Shown: positions 25,669-35,216, counted from the first letter of the stretch. The stretch is 64,000 nt of DNA from CAVREM01 sp963728825 (GCA_963728825.1 CAVSLA010000002.1:186001-250000); one strand, 5' to 3'. Program-made: numbers and translations. The notes: generated by a model not told the origin, from the sequence alone.

Positions 25669-27315
25669 TCATCCGTCGAGGAGGGCGAGGACCTCGCGGT
25701 GCGCCATCCGTGCCGCCCAGGCCCGCGGCAGAGTCCACGCGTCGGTGTCGCGCTCATCGATCTCGGCACCGCGGTCGATCAGCAGCTGGACCAGCTGCGG
25801 CCGTCCCCAGCGGCACGCCCAGCCGAGCGGCGTGCTCTTCAACAAGTCGTCGCGGACGTCCAACTGTGCGCCTGCATCGAGCAGGGCAGCGGCAAAAGCA
25901 AGTGCCTCGCCGCCCTTCAACGTCGCGACGTCATGCAGACTGGTCCGCCCGAACCGGGGATGTCTGACGCTGGCGTCGCAGCGCCGCAGGATCTGACGGA
26001 AGCATTCGAGGTGGCCGCCAGACATCGCGCAGTACAACATGCTGTTCCATTGCGGGTCGTCGCGCGGCCAGTCAATCCGCTCGAGCGCCATGCGCACAAT
26101 CTCCGGATCACCACCGTTGGCGGCGGCCCACAGCAGCACCTCGGGGAGCTTCTGGTCCGGCCTGATGACGCCATCGCGCAGCCTGCCGGCATCGGCCGCG
26201 TCGAACAGCTCGCGCGCCAGGTCGGTTCGGCTCAGCCATCCGACGGATGCGGCATCGAGAAATCCGCCGTATTGTTCGAGCAGCGTCGTCATCTCCGGTT
26301 GGCGGTGATGATGAGCGCTGTACATGACGGAGCCGCTGGCATAGACCTCGGCATTCGGATCGGCCCCGCGTTCGAGCAGCATCCGGGCCATCGTCAGCTT
26401 CCCCTGGCTCGCACAGAGATGCAGCGGCGAGCCGGCAGAGTAGACGGTCTCATCGAGCCCTTCGAGACGCACGCGCTCGTCGGGGTCGAAGCCAAAATCG
26501 AGCAGCAGGGCGAGGATGCCGGGCTGATCGTGGCGCACCGCGATCGTCAGCAGGCCGCCACCAAGGGACCAGTCGACAGGGTTGGTGAGCGGGTGGTCCG
26601 CATGATGCGTGCGCAGCCAGTCTGCATCGCCGAGCGCGACCGCGATGCCTGACGACACCGCCGCGCCAGCTTCGATCAGCGTGGCGGCCAGCCGGCGGAA
26701 TGCCTCGGGCGTCGCCTGGTCATCCCATCCTCGTCCCGACGCCGCGATGTCGAGCGGTGTGTATCCGCCTTTCTCGCGACCGTTGACGTCCGCGCCGCGC
26801 GCAATGAGCCATCGGACGCTCTGTTCGTCGAGGACTGCCGCCGCGGCATGGAGCGGGGTCCATCCGTCAGCTGTCGAGGAGCGGACGAGTTCCGGATTCC
26901 CGGAGATCAGCGCGGCGGCGCGACCATCGGACCAGGCGCTGCGATCGAACAGTTCCCACGGCGCTTCTCTGACCGCGCCGTGGCTCGCCGCGCGCCGTCG
27001 TTCCTCGTCGAAGATGATTTCGACGATCTCTCGGTAACCGCGCTCCTGGGCGATGGTGAGAGGGCTGGTGGCCGAGCGGTGCGGCCACACGCCCTGACGG
27101 GCGTCCGCACCATGCTGCATCAGGATCCTGACGAGGTCCCGATTGCGGGCGAACACGGCGTAATGAAGCGCGCGACGTTCGTCGTTCTCCGCCAGATCGG
27201 TGCTCGCGAGCTGCGGCCGGACGGCGAGCATCCGGCGGACTTCTGCCTCGTCGCCGGCGTTCACGGCGTCGACCAGGCGTTGCGCTGTCATACCGTCGGG
27301 CAGCGAAGAAATCAT
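25669..27315 (-). CDS. Ankyrin-repeat protein, large
   Basis: 548 residues with no signal peptide. Many ankyrin units can be recognised: ERRALHYAVFARNRDLVRILMQHGAD, GWTPLHAAAAVLDEQSVRWLIARGADVN, GYTPLDIAASG, SPLHLCASQGKLTMARMLLERGAD, TSLHDVATLKGGEALAFAAALLDAG, and TPLGWACRWGRPQLVQLLIDRGAE. It is a repeat-only scaffold, presumably cytoplasmic, with an unknown partner. Its start region is divergent to the SH3-like gene, with 212 bp between them. Its stop is 12 bp from the convergent YVTN gene. Confidence 0.85.
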   Translation of the reverse strand: MISSLPDGMTAQRLVDAVNAGDEAEVRRMLAVRPQLASTDLAENDERRALHYAVFARNRDLVRILMQHGADARQGVWPHRSATSPLTIAQERGYREIVEIIFDEERRRAASHGAVREAPWELFDRSAWSDGRAAALISGNPELVRSSTADGWTPLHAAAAVLDEQSVRWLIARGADVNGREKGGYTPLDIAASGRGWDDQATPEAFRRLAATLIEAGAAVSSGIAVALGDADWLRTHHADHPLTNPVDWSLGGGLLTIAVRHDQPGILALLLDFGFDPDERVRLEGLDETVYSAGSPLHLCASQGKLTMARMLLERGADPNAEVYASGSVMYSAHHHRQPEMTTLLEQYGGFLDAASVGWLSRTDLARELFDAADAGRLRDGVIRPDQKLPEVLLWAAANGGDPEIVRMALERIDWPRDDPQWNSMLYCAMSGGHLECFRQILRRCDASVRHPRFGRTSLHDVATLKGGEALAFAAALLDAGAQLDVRDDLLKSTPLGWACRWGRPQLVQLLIDRGAEIDERDTDAWTLPRAWAARMAHREVLALLDG

Positions 27316-27527
27316 CGGTCCAGCGACGCGCGGGCCAGAGCATAGCGCAATCTGTCACTGCCCGACGAAACTGTAATCGGCGATTACGACTTCGCAATCG
27401 CACCGACCATCATTCGCGCCAGAGCTGGCGGATCGTTTGACAATTTGCGCGGACCCAGCTGGCAAGATCGTTGTTTTGCAGTTCGCCTGGAGGCCTCGTG
27501 TGTCCCGAGGTCGCAGGAGAAGAGTGC

Positions 27528-28106
27528 ATGGTTGTGCGCAGTCTGGTGGCGGCAGCGGTGATCCTCGGGTGGGCGTCGAGCGCCTCCGCGGAGCTGGTCA
27601 TGGTTCGGGTGGTTGGCGAGAACGTCGCCGTGAAGAGCCGTCCATCACGCACGGCCGAAGTGCTGGCGTTGCCGCAGCCTGATGCCATTCTCGAAGTGCT
27701 CAGTAAAGAAGGCGGCTGGTTCTGGGTGCTGATCGGGCGGGACAGCCACGGCACGCAGCGCGCCGGCTGGGTCCGCGAGAGCGATGTCGCCTTCGTCAAC
27801 GACGTCAACGCGCGCTACTTCCCGCCGCCGGCGCCGCCGCCTGTTGCCGAGGAGACTGCCCTCGTCGAGGAAGCCATCGCGGCCGAAACGGCCGCCGTCG
27901 CTGATGCGAAGCCTGAAGAGCCCGTGAAAGTGGCCAAGGTCGAAAAGCCCAAGAAGGTCGACGACCGGAAGCTGCGAAAAGCGCAGCAGGAGTTCGAAAA
28001 GGCGCTCCAGGCGTACGAGAAGCTGCATTTCCAGGTACTGGCCTCCCAGCCGCTGTCACCGGTTGGCGAGCCAATCATCGAGCCTCTGTATTCGCTGCAG
28101 AACTGA
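27528..28106 (+). CDS. Exported SH3-like protein with coiled-coil tail
   Basis: 192 residues from the ATG at 27528, preceded by AGGAGA. The signal peptide ends ASAEL, followed by a bacterial SH3 domain (VRVVGENVAVKSRPSRTAEVL to AGWVRESDVAFV, residues about 22-90). A Pro/Ala/Glu-rich linker (PPPAPPPVAEE) and a Lys/Glu-rich segment with heptad character (RKLRKAQQEFEKALQAYEKL) follow. Bacterial SH3 domains usually bind peptidoglycan, so an envelope role is likely. The thioredoxin-like gene follows 58 bp downstream on the same strand. Confidence 0.8.
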   Translation: MVVRSLVAAAVILGWASSASAELVMVRVVGENVAVKSRPSRTAEVLALPQPDAILEVLSKEGGWFWVLIGRDSHGTQRAGWVRESDVAFVNDVNARYFPPPAPPPVAEETALVEEAIAAETAAVADAKPEEPVKVAKVEKPKKVDDRKLRKAQQEFEKALQAYEKLHFQVLASQPLSPVGEPIIEPLYSLQN

Positions 28107-28164
28107 CCGGCCCGATGTCTTCTGGACGGCGGAGTGAACCAGCGCTCCGCCGTTCGCTACACCC

Positions 28165-29040
28165 GTGACTGACCGTCTCGCCACCAAGCTCGCCATCGCG
28201 CTCTCGATCGGATTCGTTGCCGGCCTGCCCGCGGCCGCTCCCGAGCCACAGTTGCACGGGGTCGTCCAACCGGGCCTGCAGGAGGTTCGGCTCGCCATCG
28301 AGCGACTTCCGCGAATCCTTCTCGCCACCGCCAAGGTCGAGATCGATGGACAGCCGGTCTATTTCCGCTACGAGGTCGACGCGACCGGTGCGGCCGTCGA
28401 TCTTCAGCATGGGTATCAGTCGATCGATCGTGGTGAACTCATCACGGAGGACCTATCTCCCTGGCGGGCATGGGGACGCGGCTCGGCGCCGGTCTTCCGC
28501 ATCGGAAATCGCTACGTGTCGACTCGCGTCCTCGATCTCGAGAAGAGAACAGTCACCGTGGAATCGCGCACCTCGCACGATTACCGGCGGCTGGAACTCT
28601 TCCATGGCTTGGAGATTCCGGATTTCGAGTTCTACGACCTCGGCACAACGAGACGCCGCCTCTCGGAGTTTCGTGGGAAGTACGTTCTTTTGAATGTCTG
28701 GTACACGGGGTGCACTCCGTGTTCGGACGAGTTTCCATACTTGCGAGCCGCGCTCCAGCGCTTTGGCCCCGATCGTCTCGCGGTCGTTGGTTTGAGCGAG
28801 ACCGGCACTCCCGACGAGATTCGTGCGCTGGGAGCCGCAGCAACGGAGGGGTGGGTGGAAGCCTATCCGCCCACCGCGCGACCGCTCATCTGGGAGTGGA
28901 TGCAGATCGACGCGACGCCGACCGCGATCCTTTTGGATCCGGCCGGACGCGTCATCTCGGTGGGTCGGGAAGTCGACGGCCGGCGTCCGCTGCGCGGCGC
29001 CGAACTGGAAAGAACCTTGGAGCGGATGATCAGGAACTGA
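28165..29040 (+). CDS. TlpA/ResA-like thioredoxin-fold protein, exported
   Basis: 291 residues from GTG. After a signal peptide (GFVAGLPAAA) there is an N-terminal domain of about 130 residues without recognisable family. Then the AhpC/TSA-type thioredoxin domain starts at IPDFEFYDLGTTRRRLSEFRG. The active site is C-T-P-C in WYTGCTPCSDEFPYL, and the cis-Pro loop is IDATPTAILLDPAGRV. Members reduce disulphides of cytochrome c apoproteins or other periplasmic targets. The stop overlaps the convergent gene by 11 bp. Confidence 0.87.
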   Translation: MTDRLATKLAIALSIGFVAGLPAAAPEPQLHGVVQPGLQEVRLAIERLPRILLATAKVEIDGQPVYFRYEVDATGAAVDLQHGYQSIDRGELITEDLSPWRAWGRGSAPVFRIGNRYVSTRVLDLEKRTVTVESRTSHDYRRLELFHGLEIPDFEFYDLGTTRRRLSEFRGKYVLLNVWYTGCTPCSDEFPYLRAALQRFGPDRLAVVGLSETGTPDEIRALGAAATEGWVEAYPPTARPLIWEWMQIDATPTAILLDPAGRVISVGREVDGRRPLRGAELERTLERMIRN

Positions 29041-30097
29041 AGGTCAGCTCCGCCGCAGCGATCCCCTGTTCCCCGCAGATCGAGTAGAAGAGAAACGTCC
29101 GGCCGTCCTCCTCGAACACCGCCGGGTCGCGCAGCTGTCTGACCGGTTGCTTCACGTCACCGGCGAGCGAGGGAGAAGCGGGCAGGTCGGGGCACTCATA
29201 AGGCGCTTCGGGTCGAAGCACTTCGACGGCCTCAGACGCGCGCCAGGTTTTCCAGTCTCCCGCCAGCTCGATCGTTACTGCCATCACTCGTTCAGGGTTG
29301 TCGCCGATAGCGGTGAAGAAGACATACAACGTGTCGGCCCGTCTGAGCAGCGCCACATGTCGGACCCGGCCAGCGTAAGGCCCGCCGGCGAAAGGGTTCG
29401 GCCCCGACTCGAACGGCGCCCGCAGGTCCGGAGTGCGGAGCAGCAAGCCGAGCCGCGACATGCCGTACGATCGCCCGTCGTGCTGGAAGACGCGCAGGTA
29501 ACTCGTGCGAGTAATCGCTGGTCTGACGTCGAAGACCAGTCCGTCACCTGACTCTGCCGTCTGCGTGTACTGACCGTATCCGTTCTTCTGCGCCCACGCG
29601 CGCGCTGCCGGTTCGCCGACTGGGAACTGCTGTCCGTCCGTGAACCACCCGTGGTACCAGATCACCAGGCGTCTTCGCGCCTCGTCCACATACACTTCCG
29701 GTGAGGCGACATGCGTGTAGAAGTTCTCCAGGTTCTCGGGAGGATCGGGCTGCGCGCGATAGAAAGCGGTGGCGGCGACCGGTATCACACCAGGCTCATG
29801 AATCTGCCAGGGCCCTTCGATCCGATCCGCGTAGGCAAGCCGGATGAACGCGCCCATGTGGTGGGCGAAGTACATGTAATAGCGACCGAGCGGACGCTCG
29901 ACCCAGGTGGGCACTCGAACGATCGCCGGGCCGTTGACGTTGTCGCCCAGCGTCGGTGACGTCCTGATCGTCAGCAGCGGGTTCTGCGTGAAGCGCCTGG
30001 CCGTAATCCGGGCGGCAGGTGCCGCAGCAGACAGGCCCGTGGCGGCGAGTGCCGCCGCCACGGTCAGGCCCGCCGCCAGGCCGCGAGCGCGCATCAT
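29030..30097 (-). CDS. Five-bladed-propeller glycosidase-fold protein, exported
   Basis: 355 residues from the ATG at 30097, which opens a signal peptide ending LSAAAPA; the next in-frame extension would overlap the quinoprotein gene upstream. The layout resembles GH43/GH32-like propellers: NGPAIVRVPTW, GRYYMYFAHHMG, RLAYADRIEGPW, VASPEVYVDEARRRLVIWYHGW, YVFFTAIGDNPERV, RQLRDPAVFEEDGRTFLFYS. The pattern 'D-P-A-V-F-E-x-D-G-x-x-F-L-F-Y' is typical of these folds. Glycoside specificity cannot be deduced. It follows the cytochrome-quinoprotein gene with a 1-bp gap, so the two form an operon. Confidence 0.72.
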   Translation of the reverse strand: MMRARGLAAGLTVAAALAATGLSAAAPAARITARRFTQNPLLTIRTSPTLGDNVNGPAIVRVPTWVERPLGRYYMYFAHHMGAFIRLAYADRIEGPWQIHEPGVIPVAATAFYRAQPDPPENLENFYTHVASPEVYVDEARRRLVIWYHGWFTDGQQFPVGEPAARAWAQKNGYGQYTQTAESGDGLVFDVRPAITRTSYLRVFQHDGRSYGMSRLGLLLRTPDLRAPFESGPNPFAGGPYAGRVRHVALLRRADTLYVFFTAIGDNPERVMAVTIELAGDWKTWRASEAVEVLRPEAPYECPDLPASPSLAGDVKQPVRQLRDPAVFEEDGRTFLFYSICGEQGIAAAELTFSS

Positions 30098-30098
30098 G

Positions 30099-32282
30099 CT
30101 ATCTCGACGCGCTGGTCGGCGCGGTCCCCGACCGCGCCGGCGCTTCGAATACCCACAACATCGCCCCGGCGTCTGCAGGATTCTGAATTTCGGGAACGAG
30201 CGCCGAGTAACTGAGCGACTGATAGCCACCGGGGCCGACAATCGTCGCGATGTATTCGCGTCCGTTCGCGGCATACGCGATCGGTGGCGCGCTGGGGGCG
30301 TTGTTCAGCCGGACCGACCAGAGCGTTGCGCCGGTCGCCGCGTCGTGCGCGCGGAACGTGCGGTCGAGCGATCCGGCAAACACCAGCCCGCCGGCGGTGA
30401 CCAGCGTGCCGGCCGTAAGTGGCGCGCGTCGTCGATCGACCCACACGGTTTTCCGGGTCTCGAGATTGATCGCATGGAGGCGACCATATTTGCCGTCGGT
30501 CTCCGGCCGTGGCCGCACCGTCCAGCGCACCCCGGTCGAAAGGCTGCCTCGCTCCCCGGCAGGGACGGGCACCAGGTCCATGCAGGCCTCGGTGATCGGG
30601 ATATAGAGGATTTTGGTCGCCGCATCGTACGCCGTCGGCAGCCAGCCGCGGCCGCCGCTGACGTGCGGACACACCATCTTCGTCTTCCCGTCGCCGGGGA
30701 GAAGCTCTGGACTGGTGCGCTTCGCACCGGTCTTTGGATCGATCGACATCACGAGATTCTGCAGCCCCAGATCGATCGACGACAAGTAGCCGCCAGTCTT
30801 GACGTCCAGGATGTCGAAGATCATCTGCTTGCCGCCGGTGATGACGACGTCCTGCATCGTGCCGGCGACGCGCAGCTGCATCACCTGCCGCTCGAACGCA
30901 TAGTCGAGATCCCACTGCCCATTCGCCTGATGCTGGAAGTACCACACGAGCTGGCCAGTGTCAGGATTCAACGCCAGCGTCGAGTCCAGGTAAAGGGCGT
31001 CGTTGTTCACCCCGTCCGCCTGAACCAGGTCGCGCAGCGGTCCGGTGTCGTAGGTGTTGCCCGGTGCGAAAAAGGCGAGGTTGCGGACCGGATCGTAGCT
31101 GCCCGGAATCCACACCGAGCCGCCGTTGCGCTTGTCGAGCGGCATCGCGTTCCAGGTATTGCCGCCCTGCTGGTCTGGCCGCGCGATCGCGTGGAAGCGC
31201 CACGCCTCGCGGCCGGTTTCGGCATCGAGCGCCGCGATGTAGTTGCCGCCCTCGAGTCGTCCGGTGGTACCGACCATCACCTTGCCCTTGGCCACCAGTG
31301 TTCCGCCGGTCAGCCGCACACCCGTCTTGGGATCGCCGATCGCCTGATCCCACACGACGCGGCCGGTCTTCACGTCCAGCGCGACGATGTGGACGTCCGA
31401 CGTCGGCACGTAGAGTCGTGAGCCGTAAATCGACAGGCTGCGTTTGTGGCTCGGTTGGACGCCGGTCGGCAGCCGGCGTGAGTACTGCCAGAGCAGATCA
31501 CCGGTCGCGGCATCGAGCGCCTGAACTTTGTCGCCAAACCCGAGCACGAACATCACCCCGTCGTGCACGATCGGGGTCGTCGCGTTCTGACCGGTAGGCA
31601 GCGACCAGCTCCACGCCAGCCTCATTTCGCCGACGTTGGACCGGTTGATCTGCTTGAGCGGGCTGAATCCGAACGCGTCGTAGGTCCGGCGCCACGTCAG
31701 CCACTCACCGTCGGCGACATTGGTCAGCATGGCGTCGGTGACCGGTCGAATCTTCTGCAGCGGGTTGGCGCGAGCCGGCGCCGGCGGCACGGTGGCGCCG
31801 GGCGCGAGCCCACCACCGCCACCGCGCGGCCACGTCGGTGGCGCCAGGTTCTTCAGCGCCGCCGCATTACCCGGCAGCGTGCGCGTGCTGGCCCTGGCGC
31901 CGTTCTGTCGAAGGATGTATGCGAGCAGGTCGGCATAGGTCTCGTCGCCGAGCGAACCAGGGCGGGCTGGCGGCATCGCGGTGCTCGTACGCGTGAACAG
32001 CGCTTCGGGCGACTGGTCGCCCCACCGCTGCCGGAAGTCGAGACCCGACAATGGCGGCCCAAAGGCGCCGTCATCCAGGTTGGCGCCATGACAGGAGGCG
32101 CAGTGCTCGGCGTACGCCGACTGACCACGATCGGCCTGTTCGGTCGTGAAGCCGACCGCCGCCGGCGGCGACTGTGCGGCGATTCCACCAGACCGCGCCA
32201 GCTCGCTGGCCGCGGCCACCAGGACAGCCCCACTGCAGATGGCGATCGCGAAGCGACTGGCGAGCCCTGACCGCGCTGCCAT
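30099..32282 (-). CDS. Cytochrome c-quinoprotein fusion (PQQ-type dehydrogenase)
   Basis: 727 residues from the ATG at 32282 with GGGAGGG in front. The signal peptide ends GGIAAQ. An N-terminal class I cytochrome c domain has haem site C61-A-S-C64-H65 and a likely Met ligand in TAMPPARPG. A proline/glycine linker leads into a PQQ-type propeller: FSPLKQINRSNVGEMRLAWSW, ALDAATGDLLWQYS, LDVKTGRVVWDQA, LDAETGREAWRF, LNPDTGQLVWYFQHQ, NLETRKTVWVDRR. In most alcohol quinohaemoproteins the cytochrome is C-terminal; here it is N-terminal. Electrons from the PQQ site would pass straight to the fused haem. Substrate unknown. Confidence 0.9.
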   Translation of the reverse strand: MAARSGLASRFAIAICSGAVLVAAASELARSGGIAAQSPPAAVGFTTEQADRGQSAYAEHCASCHGANLDDGAFGPPLSGLDFRQRWGDQSPEALFTRTSTAMPPARPGSLGDETYADLLAYILRQNGARASTRTLPGNAAALKNLAPPTWPRGGGGGLAPGATVPPAPARANPLQKIRPVTDAMLTNVADGEWLTWRRTYDAFGFSPLKQINRSNVGEMRLAWSWSLPTGQNATTPIVHDGVMFVLGFGDKVQALDAATGDLLWQYSRRLPTGVQPSHKRSLSIYGSRLYVPTSDVHIVALDVKTGRVVWDQAIGDPKTGVRLTGGTLVAKGKVMVGTTGRLEGGNYIAALDAETGREAWRFHAIARPDQQGGNTWNAMPLDKRNGGSVWIPGSYDPVRNLAFFAPGNTYDTGPLRDLVQADGVNNDALYLDSTLALNPDTGQLVWYFQHQANGQWDLDYAFERQVMQLRVAGTMQDVVITGGKQMIFDILDVKTGGYLSSIDLGLQNLVMSIDPKTGAKRTSPELLPGDGKTKMVCPHVSGGRGWLPTAYDAATKILYIPITEACMDLVPVPAGERGSLSTGVRWTVRPRPETDGKYGRLHAINLETRKTVWVDRRRAPLTAGTLVTAGGLVFAGSLDRTFRAHDAATGATLWSVRLNNAPSAPPIAYAANGREYIATIVGPGGYQSLSYSALVPEIQNPADAGAMLWVFEAPARSGTAPTSASR

Positions 32283-32340
32283 ATTCCCTCCCACTCGACT
32301 GAAGGCGGCTATTATGGCACCGGCCGGAGGGGAGGATGGC

Positions 32341-33387
32341 ATGATGATTCGTCTCGTGATCCCGGCGGCGGTCGCCGTCGCCATATTGGCTGGGGAACTG
32401 CCCGGAGTGTTCGCGCAGGCGCTGCCGAATCCGTTCCGTGCCGTCGAGAGCTGGGCGCAGCTGCCGTCCGGCCGTCAGATGGGCGCGGTCGGCGACGTCA
32501 CGATCGATCCCGACGGACAGCACGTCTGGGCCATCGTGCGATGCGATGCGACCGATCCGAAGCGGTTCGGCGACGAGTGCCTCGATTCGAAACTGGACTC
32601 GATCATCAAGTTCAGCCCCGAGGGCAAGGTCGTCACCAGCTTCGGCGGCGGCATGTTCATCTGGCCGCATGGCATCGACGTGGACCCCGAGGGCAACGTC
32701 TGGGTGACCGACGCGGTTGCGTCGGCGCGCGCGCCGAAGGGCACCCGAGGTCATCAGGTCGTCAAGTTCAGTCCCACCGGCCGGATACTGATGACGCTCG
32801 GCACACCCGGCGTCGCCGGCACCGACGAGAAACATTTCAACTCGCCCAGCGACGTCGTCATCGCCCAGAACGGCGACATTTTCGTCGCCGACGGCCACAA
32901 CAACGAGGGCAACAACCGGGTCGTCAAGTTTTCCAGGGAGGGCAAGTTCCTCAAGGCCTGGGGGCGCACCGGCTACGCGCCGAGCGAGTTCCGTGCGCTG
33001 CACGCGATCGCCATGGATGGACAAGGACGCGTCTTCGTCGCCGACCGCTCGAACAACCGCATCCAGATCTTCGATCAAGAGGGCAAGTTCCTCACCATGT
33101 GGACGCAGTTCGGAAGGCCGAGCGGGATCTTCTTCGATGAGCAGGGACAGATCTACGTCGCCGATTCCGAATCAGACGATGTGCAGAATCCCGGCTGGGA
33201 GATGGGGATCCGGATCGGCGACGCCAAGACCGGCTGGGTGAACTATTTCGTCCTCTTCCCGTGGGGCGATCCGCGCGACACGGCCGGCAACGGCGCGGAG
33301 TTCGTCGCCGTCGATCGCGCCGGCAACATGTACGGCGGCGAGCCGCGGCCGCGACGCCTGCAGAAATACGTCAGGGTCAGAAATTAG
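32341..33387 (+). CDS. NHL-repeat six-bladed propeller protein, exported
   Basis: 348 residues; the start is ATG 32341 (or ATG 32344), with GAGGGGAGG upstream. The signal peptide ends GVFAQ. NHL-type blades: GAVGDVTIDPDGQHVW, WPHGIDVDPEGNVWVTDA, SPSDVVIAQNGDIFVADGHN, LHAIAMDGQGRVFVADRSNNRIQIFDQEGKFL, GIFFDEQGQIYVADSESDD. It is a paralogue of the protein at 55205-56368, with the same order of blades and shared words such as RIQIFDQEGK. It is divergent from the cytochrome-quinoprotein gene with only 58 bp between, suggesting a shared control region. Confidence 0.87.
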   Translation: MMIRLVIPAAVAVAILAGELPGVFAQALPNPFRAVESWAQLPSGRQMGAVGDVTIDPDGQHVWAIVRCDATDPKRFGDECLDSKLDSIIKFSPEGKVVTSFGGGMFIWPHGIDVDPEGNVWVTDAVASARAPKGTRGHQVVKFSPTGRILMTLGTPGVAGTDEKHFNSPSDVVIAQNGDIFVADGHNNEGNNRVVKFSREGKFLKAWGRTGYAPSEFRALHAIAMDGQGRVFVADRSNNRIQIFDQEGKFLTMWTQFGRPSGIFFDEQGQIYVADSESDDVQNPGWEMGIRIGDAKTGWVNYFVLFPWGDPRDTAGNGAEFVAVDRAGNMYGGEPRPRRLQKYVRVRN

Positions 33388-33403
33388 CAATTAAGAATTA
33401 GAG
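33381..33403. repeat. AT-rich heptad element, short copy
   Basis: An AAATTAGCAATTAAGAATTA stretch directly at the end of the NHL gene. It shares the AATTAG/GAATTA words with the larger copies at 35429 and 50015 and is strikingly AT-rich for this genome. Confidence 0.5.
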
Positions 33404-33437
33404 TCCTGACCTCGAGCCGCGAAATGGTGGAGGTTGT

Positions 33438-34913
33438 GTGAAGAAGTCGTGGGTTGCGTTGCTGGCGTTCTCTTTCGGAGCGGTGCCGGTCCTGTCGCAG
33501 AACGCGCAGTCGCCGCGCGACTTCATGCTTGCGCGGGCGAAGGCGCTGGAGCTCGCCACGCTTTATGTGCCGCCGCCGGGCGATGCCCTCGAGCACCATG
33601 CGGCGGGATTCGCACAAATCATGTGTTCGGCGGTGTTCATCACCGGCCTCGATCCGGCGTTCGCTGCTGAGAACGTCGGCTACTTCATCAGCCCCTACGC
33701 GGAGCGCGCCAAGGTCGGCAAGCCGGTGATCGACCGTGCCGCGAAAGCGGTGCACATCACGTTGCCGAACGGTACCAGGCGCACCGCGCGACATGTCGGC
33801 GACCAGGGCTGTGTGACGCTTCCGTCGGGCCGGACGGAACTGAATTTCACTCCTGTGCCGATCGCGCGCGGCCGCGCGTCAGCATCACAGCCATGGCCGG
33901 CCGGCGATCGACCCGCCGAAGCGCCGTCCTCCGGCATCGATGTCAACAGGCTGAAGCAGGCGGTGGACGCCGCGTTCGATCCACCCGAAGGCCTGACTGC
34001 GGCCCTGGCGGTCGTCTGGCGCGGGCGGCTGATCGCCGAACGCTACGGCGACGGCATCACGATGCACACGCCGCTCGAGGCATGGTCGATGACCAAGAGC
34101 CTGACCTCGACGCTGATGGGCATCCTGATTCGGGGCGGCGCCTACCAGCTGTGGCAGCCGGCGCCGATTCCCGAATGGCAAAAGCCCGGCGATCCGCGCG
34201 CCAAGATTCGCATCGGCGACATCCTTCAGATGTCGAGCGGCCTTCGCATCCGGTCGCCGTCGGATCCTGACTACGATCCCGCGGGCCCCTATGCCGATCA
34301 TGTCTTTCTCTACACGGGTCCGAATGCGTTCAGCTATGCGGCGACGCGCCCGCAGCAGTGGCCGCCGGGCACGGTCGGCCGCTATCGCAATACCGATCCG
34401 GTGCTGGCCAGCTATCTGATTCGGCTGGCCGTCGAAAAGCGCGGCGACGCGTACCACGCGTTTCCGCAGCGGGCGCTGTTCGACAAGCTTGGCATCCACT
34501 CGATGGTCGTTCAGACCGATGCGCACGGCAATTTTCTCGGCCAGGGCATGGCGCTCGGATCGGCCCGCGACTGGGCTCGGCTCGGGCTGCTGTATCTGCA
34601 GGACGGCGTCTGGAACGGCGAGCGGCTGCTCCCCGAGGGCTACGCCAAGTTCGTGAGCACCCTCGCGCCGGGGTGGGCAGCGGACAAGCGCCCGATCTAC
34701 GGCGGGCTTTTCTGGATCAACGGCGATGCGACGTTTCCAGTGCCGCGTGACGCCTATTACATGGCAGGTGCCGGCGGCCAGCACACGCTGATGGTGCCCT
34801 CCCATGATCTGGTCGTGGTCCGGATGGGCCATTTCAAGGGAGACCGGCCGGGAGGGGCGAGCTTCCGCAAATCGCTCGCGCTGTTGATGGAAGCGCTGCC
34901 GCCTTCGAAGTGA
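33438..34913 (+). CDS. Exported serine hydrolase, class C beta-lactamase fold, with extra N-terminal domain
   Basis: 491 residues from GTG, with GTGGAGG upstream. The signal peptide ends VLSQN. About 150 residues of unassigned sequence containing two Cys (IMCSAVFITG and GDQGCVTLPSG) precede the hydrolase domain. The SxxK motif is AWSMTKSLTS, the second motif is RYRNTDPVLASY, and near the C-terminus AGAGGQHTLMVP is in the third-box position. Homologues act as esterases, peptidases or 6-aminohexanoate-dimer hydrolase-like enzymes. It is intact, unlike the serine hydrolases at 4512 and 35478. Confidence 0.88.
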   Translation: MKKSWVALLAFSFGAVPVLSQNAQSPRDFMLARAKALELATLYVPPPGDALEHHAAGFAQIMCSAVFITGLDPAFAAENVGYFISPYAERAKVGKPVIDRAAKAVHITLPNGTRRTARHVGDQGCVTLPSGRTELNFTPVPIARGRASASQPWPAGDRPAEAPSSGIDVNRLKQAVDAAFDPPEGLTAALAVVWRGRLIAERYGDGITMHTPLEAWSMTKSLTSTLMGILIRGGAYQLWQPAPIPEWQKPGDPRAKIRIGDILQMSSGLRIRSPSDPDYDPAGPYADHVFLYTGPNAFSYAATRPQQWPPGTVGRYRNTDPVLASYLIRLAVEKRGDAYHAFPQRALFDKLGIHSMVVQTDAHGNFLGQGMALGSARDWARLGLLYLQDGVWNGERLLPEGYAKFVSTLAPGWAADKRPIYGGLFWINGDATFPVPRDAYYMAGAGGQHTLMVPSHDLVVVRMGHFKGDRPGGASFRKSLALLMEALPPSK

Positions 34914-34942
34914 ACTCAATTGGAATAGGGAAGGAGGAAGCG

Positions 34943-35050
34943 ATGAGAAGGCGGCCTCGCCCGGCTGTTTTAGTGATTCTCGCAATCGTGATCGCGTTCG
35001 CAATCGCGAGCCGCTACTTCGGATGGATAACTCCGGCCGTGGTTGAGTGA
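34943..35050 (+). CDS. Small membrane protein, 35 residues
   Basis: The short frame has a strong AAGGAGGAAG ribosome-binding site, a basic start (MRRRPRPA) and one hydrophobic segment VLVILAIVIAFAIA, then SRYFGWITP. It begins 29 bp after the serine hydrolase stop and probably is its operon partner. A single-pass inner-membrane peptide is likely; function unknown. Below the size limit of most gene callers. Confidence 0.6.
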   Translation: MRRRPRPAVLVILAIVIAFAIASRYFGWITPAVVE

Positions 35051-35087
35051 TCGCTGGGTCCGCGAACAGGACAATCACCTTAGGAAA

Positions 35088-35153
35088 CACGAAGGACACA
35101 AAGGACACAAAGGACACAAGTTTATTGTCACGAAGTCCTTCCTTCGTGTCCTG
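35088..35153. repeat. Nonamer tandem repeat plus inverted arm
   Basis: Three copies of AAGGACACA follow CACG; then after 10 bp the complementary words TCCTTCCTTCGTGTCC appear. The unit is 9 bp, not 7. It can fold into a hairpin and lies between the two small-protein genes. Confidence 0.6.
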
Positions 35154-35216
35154 GTCACTGTTGGGGATTGTGAGTGGTCTGATGATTTACTACTGGCGGA
35201 GATGACGACTGTCTCG

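Noticed and set aside
35088..35153. CRISPR-like array from the closely spaced AAGGACACA units
   Set aside because: Units are 9 bp, adjacent and without spacers; no cas genes nearby.
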